From Streptomyces sp. NBC_01224 (lineage in GTDB: Bacteria; Actinomycetota; Actinomycetes; Streptomycetales; Streptomycetaceae), in contig NZ_CP108529.1 in the NCBI RefSeq assembly GCF_036002945.1, positions 1,612,001-1,676,000 of the forward strand: DNA of 64,000 nucleotides, given 5' to 3'. The notes under the pieces were generated by a model. The model was not told the DNA's origin. It worked only from the letters and a program-made list of their open reading frames with translations, and searched no databases. Every line of letters begins with the position of its first letter. Position 1 is the first letter of the stretch. Positions 9,188-17,154 of this stretch are shown in pieces. The position numbers and the translations under genes are program-made.

Positions 9188-10189
9188 TCAGGTGGACAGG
9201 GCGGGGATGATGTCGGAGCCGTAGGCGTCGATCGTCGCCTCGCGTGCATCGTGCATGTTGTAGACGGCGAACTGGTCGACGCCCAGATCGCGCAGGGCCC
9301 GGAGCTTCTCGATGTGTGCCTCGGCGGGGCCCAGCAGGCAGAACCGGTCGACGATCTCGTCCGGTACGAAGGCCGTGTCGGGATTTCCGGCGCGGCCGTG
9401 GTGGCTGTAGTCGTAGCCGGACCGGCCGGCGATGTACGCGGTCAGGGCCTCGGGGACGAGTCCGGAGTGCTCGCCGTACCGGGAGACCAGGTCCGCGACA
9501 TGGTTGCCGACCATGCCACCGAACCAGCGGCACTGCTCGCGGGCGTGGTCGAGGTCGTCGCTCACATAGGCGGGGGCGGCGACGCAGATGGTCACGGAGT
9601 CCGGGTCGCGGCCCGCCTGTGCCGCCGCGTCCCGTACCGCCTTGATCATCCACTCCGTGAGGAACGGGTCGGCGAGCTGGAGGATGAAGCCGTCGGCCTT
9701 CTGTCCGGCGAGGGCGAGCGCCTTCGGGCCGTACGCGCCCATCCAGACGGGCAGTCTGCCGTCCTTCACCCAGGGGATCTGGACCGGCTGCCCGTCGACG
9801 GTGGCCTCCCGTCCCTCGGCGAGGTCGCGGATGACGTCGATGGCCTCGCCGAGGCGGGCCAGGGTGTTGGGCTTGCGTCCGGCGACGCGCATCGCCGAGT
9901 CGCCGCGCCCGATGCCGCAGACGGTGCGGTTGCCGAACATGTCGTTGAGGGTGGCGAAGGTGGAGGCGGTGACCTCCCAGGTGCGGGTGCCCGGGTTGGT
10001 GACCATGGGGCCGACGACGAGGTGTTCGGTGTGTTCGAGGATCTGGCTGTAGATGACGAACGGCTCCTGCCAGAGCACCGCCGAATCGAAGGTCCAGCCG
10101 TAGCGGAAGCCGTTGCGCTCGGCGCGACGCATCAGGCCGACGACGGCCGAGGCGGGCGGGTCGGTCTGGAGGACGAGTCCGAATTCCAT
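9188..10189 (-). CDS. F420-type LLM-class oxidoreductase
   Basis: A 333-residue luciferase-like TIM-barrel oxidoreductase, of the kind that in actinobacteria normally uses coenzyme F420. Family traits include the N-terminal MEFGLVLQTDPPASAVV strand, RAERNGFRYGWTFDSAVLWQ, and the TFATLNDMFGNRTVCGIGRG barrel segment. It lies 11 bp downstream of the dihydropyrimidinase gene and 102 bp upstream of the NCS1 transporter, so it is probably co-transcribed and linked to ring reduction or a side reaction of pyrimidine/hydantoin breakdown. The true substrate is not established by the sequence. Confidence 0.88.
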   Translation of the reverse strand: MEFGLVLQTDPPASAVVGLMRRAERNGFRYGWTFDSAVLWQEPFVIYSQILEHTEHLVVGPMVTNPGTRTWEVTASTFATLNDMFGNRTVCGIGRGDSAMRVAGRKPNTLARLGEAIDVIRDLAEGREATVDGQPVQIPWVKDGRLPVWMGAYGPKALALAGQKADGFILQLADPFLTEWMIKAVRDAAAQAGRDPDSVTICVAAPAYVSDDLDHAREQCRWFGGMVGNHVADLVSRYGEHSGLVPEALTAYIAGRSGYDYSHHGRAGNPDTAFVPDEIVDRFCLLGPAEAHIEKLRALRDLGVDQFAVYNMHDAREATIDAYGSDIIPALST

Positions 10190-10200
10190 GACGGGTGCTC

Positions 10201-11592
10201 CTAGTCCAGGTACTGACAGGTGGCGCGCGGGGTGTACATTCCGTGACCGGCCCGACCGGTGAACTTCCGTCCGTCGATGACGACTTCACCGCGCGAGAGA
10301 ACCGTTTCTACCCGGCCGGTGATGCGCTTTCCTTCATACGCCGAGTAGTCCACGTTCATGTGATGGGTCTCGGCGGAGATGACCTGCTCGGCGTGCGGAT
10401 CGTAGAGGACGATGTCGGCGTCGGAACCCGGCGCGATGGTGCCCTTCTTCGGGTAGAGGCCGAACATCCGGGCCGGGGTCGCGCAGGCGATCTCGATCCA
10501 GCGGCGGCGGGTGAGGTGACCGTCCAGGACGGCCTGGTGGAGGAGGTCCATACGGTTCTCCACCCCCGGCAGCCCGTTCGGGATCTTGGAGAAGTCCCCG
10601 CGGCCGAGCTCCTTCTGGCCGCGGAAGCAGAACGGGCAGTGGTCGGTGGAGACCACCTGGAGGTCGTTGGTCCGCAGCCCCCGCCACAACGCCGCCTGGT
10701 GTTCGCGGGGGCGCAGCGGGGTGGAGCAGACGTACTTCGCTCCCTGGAAGTCGGGCTCCTCCAGGTTGTCGGTGGAGAGGAAGAGGTACTGCGGGCAGGT
10801 CTCGCCGAAGACGGGCAGGCCCTTGTCCCGGGCGGCGGCCAGCTCGGCCACGGCTTCCTCGGCGGAGACGTGGACCACGTAGAGCGGGGATCCGGCCACC
10901 CGGGCGAGCTGGATGGCACGGTGGGTGGCCTCGGCCTCCAGGAGGACCTTGCGGACCTCGCCGTGGTGGCGGGGGTCGGTCTCCCCGCGCGCCAGGGCCT
11001 GTTCGATGAGGACGTCGATCGCGATGCCGTTCTCAGCGTGCATCATGATCAGCCCGCCGTTGCCGGAGGCCCGCTGCATGGCACGCAGGATCTGCCCGTC
11101 ATCCGAATAGAAGACCCCCGGATACGCCATAAAAAATTTGAACGAACTAACGCCTTCTTCGACGAGTCCGTCCATTTCCTTGAGTGTGTGTTCATTGACG
11201 TCCGACACGATCATGTGGAATGCGTAATCGATCGCGCATTTTCCATCGGCCTTGGCGTACCAGGCGTCCAATCCCGCCCGGAGCGAATGCCCTTGTGACT
11301 GCACCGCGAAATCAATGATCGTCGTCGTCCCACCCCAGGCTGCGGCTCGCGTCCCGGTCTCGAACGTGTCCGACGCGAAGGTGCCACCGAACGGCAGCTC
11401 CATGTGCGTGTGCGCGTCGACCCCACCCGGGATCACATACTTCTGGGAGGCATCAATCACGCGATCGGCAGTCCAGTCCTGGCTACCCGTGGTCGCCATC
11501 GCCACGACACGGCCGTTCTCGATCAGAACATCCGCGTGCAACTCTTCGGCAGCAGTAATCACAAGGCCACCGGTAATGAGAGTTCGAGTCAT
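10201..11592 (-). CDS. hydA: Dihydropyrimidinase (D-hydantoinase)
   Basis: A 463-residue cyclic-amidohydrolase that opens dihydrouracil, dihydrothymine or hydantoins to N-carbamoyl amino acids. The binuclear zinc ligands are all visible: HTH at residues 61-63, carbamylated Lys152 in SSFKFFMAYPG, His in MMHAENG, His in YVVHVSAEEA and Asp in STDHCPF. The ATG at 11592 matches the family start. Roughly the first 152 codons (11137-11592) use many AT-rich codons (for example AAA, TTT TTT, AGT), unlike the rest of the gene and its neighbours, which suggests a mosaic origin. See the adjoining fragment at 11729. Confidence 0.93.
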   Translation of the reverse strand: MTRTLITGGLVITAAEELHADVLIENGRVVAMATTGSQDWTADRVIDASQKYVIPGGVDAHTHMELPFGGTFASDTFETGTRAAAWGGTTTIIDFAVQSQGHSLRAGLDAWYAKADGKCAIDYAFHMIVSDVNEHTLKEMDGLVEEGVSSFKFFMAYPGVFYSDDGQILRAMQRASGNGGLIMMHAENGIAIDVLIEQALARGETDPRHHGEVRKVLLEAEATHRAIQLARVAGSPLYVVHVSAEEAVAELAAARDKGLPVFGETCPQYLFLSTDNLEEPDFQGAKYVCSTPLRPREHQAALWRGLRTNDLQVVSTDHCPFCFRGQKELGRGDFSKIPNGLPGVENRMDLLHQAVLDGHLTRRRWIEIACATPARMFGLYPKKGTIAPGSDADIVLYDPHAEQVISAETHHMNVDYSAYEGKRITGRVETVLSRGEVVIDGRKFTGRAGHGMYTPRATCQYLD

Positions 11593-11728
11593 GTCTGAGA
11601 AATCCCTTCCCCTCGCAATGCGGGACTCGGAGGGCCGCCGACCGGAACGCCGTAATGAAGGCGGTGTACCGGACGGCGGCAGAAGCCAGTGCGACGCCAG
11701 CAACCCACGCCGCTATGCCTTGCGTCGT

Positions 11729-12283
11729 TCACCCCGCGACACGGGTGCACGCGGCGTCCGCACCCACTAGGTCTCCGAGTCGCCGTGAAGATCTCTGGTC
11801 ACGCGAGCCAATGAAACCCTTGAAGGAGGTGACGCCCTCCGACACCAGCAGGTCCATCTCCTTGAGCGAGGACTCGTTCACATCGGAGAGGATCATGTGG
11901 AAGGCGTAGTCGATGGCACAGTTGCCGTCGGCCTTCGCGTACCAGGCGTCGAGCCCTTCGCGGACCGCGCGGCCCACGGACTGGATGGCGAAGTCGACGA
12001 TCGTGGTCGTGCCGCCCCAGGCGGCCGCGCGGGTGCCGGTCTCGAAGGTGTCGGCGGCGTAGGTGCCGCCGAACGGCATCTCCATGTGCGTATGCGCGTC
12101 GACACCACCGGGGATGACGTATCTGCCGGTGGCGTCGATCCTCCGGTCGGCGCTCCAGCTCTCGGCCGCGTCGGTGTCGTGCGCCGCGAGTGCGGCAATG
12201 CGGCCGCCCTCGATGAGTACGTCGGCATGGATTTCGTCGGACGCGGTGATGACGAGACCACCGTGGATGACGGTGCGGCTCAT
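11729..12283 (-). pseudogene. Truncated dihydropyrimidinase, N-terminal third
   Basis: The ORF encodes 184 residues. Residues 1-155 align with the intact neighbour (HTH zinc motif in VDAHTHMEMP, GTRAAAWGGTTTIVDF, LDAWYAKADG) and end at Lys155, the carbamylated lysine. The following 29 residues are unrelated and the rest of the barrel is missing, so it cannot be active. Its codons are typical GC-rich Streptomyces codons and it has a strong GAGGAGG site and the upstream operator. Joining its residue 155 to residue 153 of the downstream gene would recreate a normal full-length enzyme, so it is probably the displaced original 5' end. Confidence 0.85.
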
Positions 12284-12310
12284 GTACCCCTCCTCACTGT
12301 GGCGGAATGG

Positions 12311-12350
12311 GTCTACGCACGTAGACAAGGTGCGTGGTGAAGAACGTAGA
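12311..12350. promoter_or_regulatory. Operator: GTCTACG-CA-CGTAGAC plus a half-site
   Basis: A perfect 7-bp-arm inverted repeat (12311-12317 and 12320-12326, spacer CA) lies 28 bp upstream of the truncated dihydropyrimidinase start. A further CGTAGA half-site is at 12345-12350. The same core, TCTACG-N2-CGTAGA, recurs in front of the nitrilase gene at 21535-21548, so this is likely the binding site of a regulator shared by the catabolic units. The surrounding 300 bp hold no gene. Confidence 0.7.
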
Positions 12351-12442
12351 AGTGGGTTACCCACTGTGGCAATACCGCTGCGGCTAACCGCTGAAGACGT
12401 TTCTGTTTCATCCGCCTGGCACTCCACCGGCCCACAGCGTGC

Positions 12443-12487
12443 CGCGGCGCGGCGCCGTTCCCCACCCGGGAACGGCGCCGCGCCGCG
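12443..12487 (-). terminator. 20-bp perfect hairpin after the aldehyde dehydrogenase gene
   Basis: Bases 12443-12462 and 12468-12487 are exact reverse complements with a 5-base loop. The GC-rich stem lies about 110 bp past the aldehyde dehydrogenase stop and upstream of the operator of the next gene. It has no U-tract, as is common for Streptomyces terminators. Confidence 0.75.
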
Positions 12488-12596
12488 TATACGTGCGCCG
12501 CCGACGGCAAACGGTCTTCCTTCAGGCAAGGGCGGCGGCGTTGGACGCCGGTGGCGGTTGCCGTCCGGGCGACGGGTGACGTTCGAGGGGCCCTGG

Positions 12597-13976
12597 TCAG
12601 CGCTTGACGCGAATCAGCTTCTTGTTGGCGAACTCGTCCATGCCGTACCTGCCGAGTTCACGGCCGATCCCGGACCGCTTGATCCCTCCGAAGGGGAGCT
12701 CGGCGGCGGTGCCGGGGGCGTCGTTGATGTACACCATCCCGGCTTCCAGGCGGTCGGCGACTCGCAGTGCGTGCTCCTCGTCGTCGCACTGGACGACCGC
12801 GCCGAGGCCGTACGGGCTGTTGTTGGCGAGCGCGATCGCCTCTTCCTCGTCGGCCACTCGGTGGATGAGGGCGACGGGGCCGAACAGTTCCTCGTGGAAG
12901 GCGCGCATCCGGTCAGTCACCCCGGTGAGGACCGTCGGCTCGTACCAGGCGCCGGGGCGGTCGATGCGGTGGCCTCCGGTGAGGACCGTCGCGCCGTGTG
13001 CCACCGCGTCGTCGACCTGGGCGGCGAGCCCCTCGGCGGCGGCGACGGAGGAGAGCGGGCCCAGGAAGGTGGCGGGGTCGGTGGGGTCGCCGGGCTCGAC
13101 CGCCCGCACCTCGGCGGTGAACTGCTCGACGAACTCGTCGTGCTGCTCGTCGAGGACGATGATGCGCTTGGCCGCGTTGCAGGCCTGGCCCGCGTTGCCG
13201 AACCGGCCGATGAAGGCCTGCTGGACGGCGCGGGTCAGGTCGGCACCGCCGAGCACGAGGAAGGGGTCGGAGCCGCCGAGCTCCAGTACGACCTTCTTCA
13301 GGTGCCTTCCGGCGATCTCGGCGACTGCGGCCCCCGCCCGCTCGGAGCCGGTCAGCGAGACGCCCTGCACCCGCGGGTCCGCGATGACGTCGGCCACCTG
13401 CTCGTCGGAGGCGAAGAGGTTGATGTAGGCCCCGTCGGGCAGGCCCGCGTCACGGAAGATCTGCTCCATGGCGAGCGCGGACGCGGGACACTGGGGGGCG
13501 TGCTTGAGCAGGATCGTGTTGCCCAGCATCAGATTGGGAGCCGCGAACCGGGCAACCTGGTAGTAGGGGTAGTTCCACGGCATGATCCCCAGGAGCGGCC
13601 CGACCGCCTCCTTGCGGACGACGGCGGTGCCGCCCGCGACGACGGCCAGTTCCTCGTCGGCGAGGAAGGCGGCGCCGTTGTCGGCGTAGTAGCGGTAGAT
13701 CGACACGACGATGTCGATCTCGATCCCGGCCTGTGTGACGGGCTTGCCCATCTCCTGAGTGATCAGGGCGGCCAGGTCGTCCCTGCGTTCGGCGTGCAGA
13801 TCGGCGACGCGGTGCAGCAGGGCCGCCCGGTCCTCGACGGGGCGCCCGCGCCAGTCGGCCTGCGCGGCGGCGGAGGCGGCCAGGGCCTGGGCGATCGATA
13901 CGTCGGTGGCCTGTGGGTAGCGCCGGACCGTTACTCCGGTGGCCGGGTCGACGATGGCGTACTGAGTGGTGGTCAT
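12597..13976 (-). CDS. NAD(P)-dependent aldehyde dehydrogenase (succinate-semialdehyde type)
   Basis: A 459-residue aldehyde dehydrogenase oxidising a semialdehyde to the acid. The cofactor/oxyanion Asn135 (MPWNYPYYQ), Glu232 (LELGGSDP) and nucleophile Cys266 (NAGQACNAAK) are present. Short length and sequence style fit the GabD/SSADH group. It starts 13 bp after the TPP-enzyme stop, so the two are one operon. Given the aminotransferase and beta-ureidopropionase nearby, malonate semialdehyde or a methyl derivative from beta-alanine is a sensible but unproven substrate. Confidence 0.92.
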   Translation of the reverse strand: MTTTQYAIVDPATGVTVRRYPQATDVSIAQALAASAAAQADWRGRPVEDRAALLHRVADLHAERRDDLAALITQEMGKPVTQAGIEIDIVVSIYRYYADNGAAFLADEELAVVAGGTAVVRKEAVGPLLGIMPWNYPYYQVARFAAPNLMLGNTILLKHAPQCPASALAMEQIFRDAGLPDGAYINLFASDEQVADVIADPRVQGVSLTGSERAGAAVAEIAGRHLKKVVLELGGSDPFLVLGGADLTRAVQQAFIGRFGNAGQACNAAKRIIVLDEQHDEFVEQFTAEVRAVEPGDPTDPATFLGPLSSVAAAEGLAAQVDDAVAHGATVLTGGHRIDRPGAWYEPTVLTGVTDRMRAFHEELFGPVALIHRVADEEEAIALANNSPYGLGAVVQCDDEEHALRVADRLEAGMVYINDAPGTAAELPFGGIKRSGIGRELGRYGMDEFANKKLIRVKR

Positions 13977-13989
13977 GGCGTGTATTCCC

Positions 13990-15693
13990 TTACGGCAGGG
14001 GGATGTTCTGGTCGACGACGACGTGGATGACGGCGGGCCTGCGCTCGTCCGTCACGGCCTTGAGCGCACGCTCGACGGCCCCGGCCGCCTGGTCGTCGGC
14101 GGTGACGGTCTCGCCGTGGGCGCCGAAGGCACGCGCGTAGGCGGCGAAGTCGGGGTTGGCGAGCTGGGTGCCACTGATCCGGCCCGGATAGTGGCGTTCC
14201 TGGTGCTCGCGGATAGTTCCGTACTGCCGGTTGTCCATCAGGATCACGAGAAAGGCCGCACCGTACTGCACTGCCGTGGCGATCTCCTGACCATTCATCA
14301 GGAACTCGCCGTCACCCGCGATGGCGACGGTCAGCCGGCCGGGGCTCTCCAGCGAGGCGGCGAGGGCGGCCGGGACGCTGTAGCCCATGGAGCCGTTGCG
14401 CATGCTGAGCTGGCTGGGGAAGAGCCGGGTCGGCAGATAGCGCTGGGCCCAGATGCAGTGGTTGCCGGCACCGAAGGTGTAGACGGCGTCGTCGGGGAGC
14501 CGTTCGACGAGTTCGGCGACGACGCTCGTCATGTGGGCGGTGCCGGGTGCGGTCACCGGGAGCCCGGCACCGGTGCGGGCCTCGGCGGGCAGTGCGGCGT
14601 GCCGGGCCTGCTCCTCGCGGGCCTCGGCGGTCCACCGCGTCCAGTCGGGGTGACCGGTCAGGTCGAGGCCGGCCAGGGCTTCGGTGAAGGTGTCGGGGGC
14701 TGCGAGTATCTGCCGGGTGAGGGCGCCGCTGCGACCGCGCAGGGTGGCGTCGATGTTGGCGACGACGGTGGTGGACGACGGGGACTGGCGCAGCGTGTAG
14801 CCGTCGCTGGGCACGTCGGTCAGTACGCCGCCGACGCAGAGCAGCAGGTCGGCCTCCTCGACCCGGCGGGCCAGCGAGTCGAGCCGCCCGTATCCCAACT
14901 GGCCTGTATTGACCGGTGAGTCGAAGGGCACCCGGTCGGAAGCCCGCCAGTCCTGGGCGACCGGAATGCGGTGGCGTTCGGCGAAGGCGGTGAGCCGGGC
15001 GGCGGCGCGAGGGGTCCAGCGGGGGCCGCCGGCGAGGATGAGCGGACGCTGGGCGCGGACGAACAGCTCGCGCAGCGCGTCGAGTTCGGCGGGGGCGACG
15101 CCGCCGTCCGTCACCGGGACGACCGGGTGGAGCTCCGGCGGTGCGGGGCGGGTGATGATGTCCTCGGGCAGCCCGACGACGACCGGCCCGGGACGGCCCG
15201 AACGGGCGGCGAAGAAGGCCTCGGCGACCAGTTCGGAGGCGCGCTCCGGCTGGTCGAGGAGGAGGACGCGCTTGGCCTGTGTACCGAACCAGGCACGCGG
15301 GTCGAAGTCCTGGAAGGCCTCACGGTCGCGATGGTCGCTCGGGATCAGGCCGACGAACAGAACGAGCGGTGTGGCGTCCTGCCAGGCGGCGTGGACGGCC
15401 ACATAGGCGTTGGCGGCGCCCGGGCCGCGGGTGACCATGGCGACGCCGGGCTCACCGGTGAGCTTTCCGTGCGCCTCCGCCATGTAGGCGGCGCCGCCCT
15501 CGTGGCGACAGACGACGGTGGTGATGTCGGAGTCGTGCAGTCCGTCGAGGAGGTCGAGGTAGCTCTCGCCGGGGACGGCGAAGACACGCCGTACCCCGTG
15601 CAGGGCAAGGGACTCGACGATGGCGTGACCGGCGGAGCGGGTGCGGGCACGGTCGGTGCCGGGGCGTGCGGAAGCGGGTGACATGACGGTCAC
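13990..15693 (-). CDS. Thiamine-pyrophosphate enzyme, acetolactate synthase-like
   Basis: A 567-residue ThDP-dependent enzyme of the acetolactate synthase/glyoxylate carboligase fold. The N-terminal pyrimidine domain has the catalytic Glu65 in RHEGGAAYMAEAHGK, a central domain follows, and the C-terminal domain has the ThDP/Mg motif beginning GDGEFLMNGQE and ending MDNRQYGTI. The GTG at 15693 has GAAGGA about 8 bases upstream; an internal ATG at 15684 is possible. It is co-transcribed with the aldehyde dehydrogenase. No small regulatory subunit of acetolactate synthase is nearby, so branched-chain synthesis is unlikely; a decarboxylase or carboligase role in the catabolic cluster is inferred. 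Confidence 0.88.
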   Translation of the reverse strand: MTVMSPASARPGTDRARTRSAGHAIVESLALHGVRRVFAVPGESYLDLLDGLHDSDITTVVCRHEGGAAYMAEAHGKLTGEPGVAMVTRGPGAANAYVAVHAAWQDATPLVLFVGLIPSDHRDREAFQDFDPRAWFGTQAKRVLLLDQPERASELVAEAFFAARSGRPGPVVVGLPEDIITRPAPPELHPVVPVTDGGVAPAELDALRELFVRAQRPLILAGGPRWTPRAAARLTAFAERHRIPVAQDWRASDRVPFDSPVNTGQLGYGRLDSLARRVEEADLLLCVGGVLTDVPSDGYTLRQSPSSTTVVANIDATLRGRSGALTRQILAAPDTFTEALAGLDLTGHPDWTRWTAEAREEQARHAALPAEARTGAGLPVTAPGTAHMTSVVAELVERLPDDAVYTFGAGNHCIWAQRYLPTRLFPSQLSMRNGSMGYSVPAALAASLESPGRLTVAIAGDGEFLMNGQEIATAVQYGAAFLVILMDNRQYGTIREHQERHYPGRISGTQLANPDFAAYARAFGAHGETVTADDQAAGAVERALKAVTDERRPAVIHVVVDQNIPLP

Positions 15694-16055
15694 GGACGGG
15701 TCCTTCGGGGAGGTGCGGCGCAGCTGCGGATACGGATGCGCTCGGCAGGTCCCTCAGTATCGGAAGGCATCGGTCATGCCGTCCAATACACAAATAGCAG
15801 CCCGACCATAACCATTGAGCATGAAAGCCAGGTGGCATATGAACCGGTCCGGGCCGTGGATGGATCCCGCGGCCCGGCTTCGGTCCCGTGATCAGAAATG
15901 GAGAGCGCCGGTGACCACCGACCCGCTCCGGCTCGGCGTACTGCCGAACGACCTGGAGGCGCTCGACGCGGTACCCGGCCGCACCGGCCACCACATCGCC
16001 CTGGCCGGCAACGGCGAGGCGCGCCACATCCCTGTGGCGAACGGCTGCGCAACCG
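15694..16055. other. 362-bp intergenic region with an unrecognised ORF stretch
   Basis: This gap separates the TPP-enzyme start from the LysR stop. It should hold the TPP-enzyme promoter. On the plus strand a GTG at 15911 begins a coding-like stretch (PLRLGVLPNDLEALDAVPGR and onward) that runs into the antisense of the LysR gene and resembles nothing I know; it may be a gene remnant. No strong hairpin was seen. Confidence 0.4.
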
Positions 16056-16973
16056 TCAGGGCCGCGGGGGCGCCGGGATCACGGCGTCCCCCTGTCCCAC
16101 GAGAAAGTCCCGCAGCCGCACCGCCGTCGCGCGAATGGCGTCGGCCGCGAAATGCCCCGGCAGCCAGGCCACATGGAGTGGTACCTGAAGCACCTCCCTG
16201 CCCCCGGCCCCTTCCGCCGTGATCCACAGCGCATGCGCCCCGTACCGCGGCAGATCCGTGCTGACCCCGATCCCGTGCCCTGCCACCGCGAGCGCCTCCA
16301 CGGTCGGGCCGTCGTCGCACTCGGTCAGCCGCTCCGGCGCGAGATGCGCCGCGCCGAGCGCGTTGTCCAGTACCGCGCGACTGACGCTGGAGCGCGAGTG
16401 GGCGAACAGCCGGTCGCCGCAGATCTCGGCAAGGCCGAGCTCCGTGCGGCCCTCCTCGGCCCAGGGGTGGTCAGGGGCGACATGCGCCTTCAGCGCGGTG
16501 CCGCCGAGGTCGACGGTCTCGAAGCCCTCGACCATCGGCGTCGGGGACACGATGAAGTCCGCCTCGTCCAGGAGTTCGTCGTTGAGCGCGAAGTGGCCGG
16601 CCTGCCGGGTGATCAGCGGCGGATCGTCCAAGCCCGTCGTGGCGATGAACGGCGCGAGGAAGCCCCGGATGGTTGCCGCCGTCGCGGCGACCGTCAACTG
16701 CGCGACCCGCCCGGAACGAAGCCCCTCGACCGCGGCCTCCATCTGGCGGGTCTCCGCGATGACCCGACGGGCGAGAGGGACGAAGGCGCGTCCGGAGGCG
16801 GTCAGCACCAGCCGGTTGCCGCGCGACTCGAAGAGCGTCATCCGAACCTCGCGCTCCAGCGTCTTGAGCTGACGGCTCAGTCCCGGCTGGGCGACATGGA
16901 GGGTGGCAGCGGCGGAAGTAATGGTCCCGGCCTCGACGACGGCGAGGAAATAGAGGAGGCGCCGGTAGTTCAT
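16056..16973 (-). CDS. LysR-family transcriptional regulator
   Basis: A 305-residue LysR regulator. The N-terminal winged helix-turn-helix covers about residues 1-60 (MNYRRLLYFLAVVEAGTITS, AATLHVAQPGLSRQLKTLE) and the effector-binding domain follows. The ATG at 16973 begins the canonical LysR start; the longer frame has no homology. It precedes the TPP-enzyme/aldehyde-dehydrogenase operon on the same strand with a 362-bp gap and is divergent from the secreted phosphatase, so it could control either. It is a weak candidate for binding the shared TCTACG repeat, since LysR sites are usually T-N11-A. Confidence 0.9.
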   Translation of the reverse strand: MNYRRLLYFLAVVEAGTITSAAATLHVAQPGLSRQLKTLEREVRMTLFESRGNRLVLTASGRAFVPLARRVIAETRQMEAAVEGLRSGRVAQLTVAATAATIRGFLAPFIATTGLDDPPLITRQAGHFALNDELLDEADFIVSPTPMVEGFETVDLGGTALKAHVAPDHPWAEEGRTELGLAEICGDRLFAHSRSSVSRAVLDNALGAAHLAPERLTECDDGPTVEALAVAGHGIGVSTDLPRYGAHALWITAEGAGGREVLQVPLHVAWLPGHFAADAIRATAVRLRDFLVGQGDAVIPAPPRP

Positions 16974-17154
16974 CGGCCGATGATAGCGACGCCAGACGAT
17001 AACGAAACGGTGACGGGTCTGGTCCAAATGTTGAGTACGGTTCATGCGCTCGTCCCTTACGCGGCGTGGCCCGATCACCACCGACGGCGATTCTCGGACG
17101 CATCACCGGACGCCCCCGATGTCCGGTGTCCACTGACCGATCCGGGAGGATCAC

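Noticed and set aside
11729..12283. A second functional dihydropyrimidinase
   Set aside because: The protein stops 29 residues after the metal lysine and lacks the other zinc ligands.
4477..14030. Very long open frames opposite real genes (for example 4477-6501, 7503-10289, 8243-10204, 12063-14030)
   Set aside because: They are antisense or out-of-frame shadows caused by high GC; their proteins are Arg/Pro/Gly-rich without domains, while the opposite frames encode complete enzymes.
13990..15693. Acetolactate synthase for branched-chain amino acid synthesis
   Set aside because: No ilvN or ilvC neighbour and the gene is in a catabolic operon.
17030..17060. A PHO box upstream of the secreted phosphatase
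   Set aside because: Only one GTTCATG-like unit was found; a PhoP site needs repeated 11-bp units.
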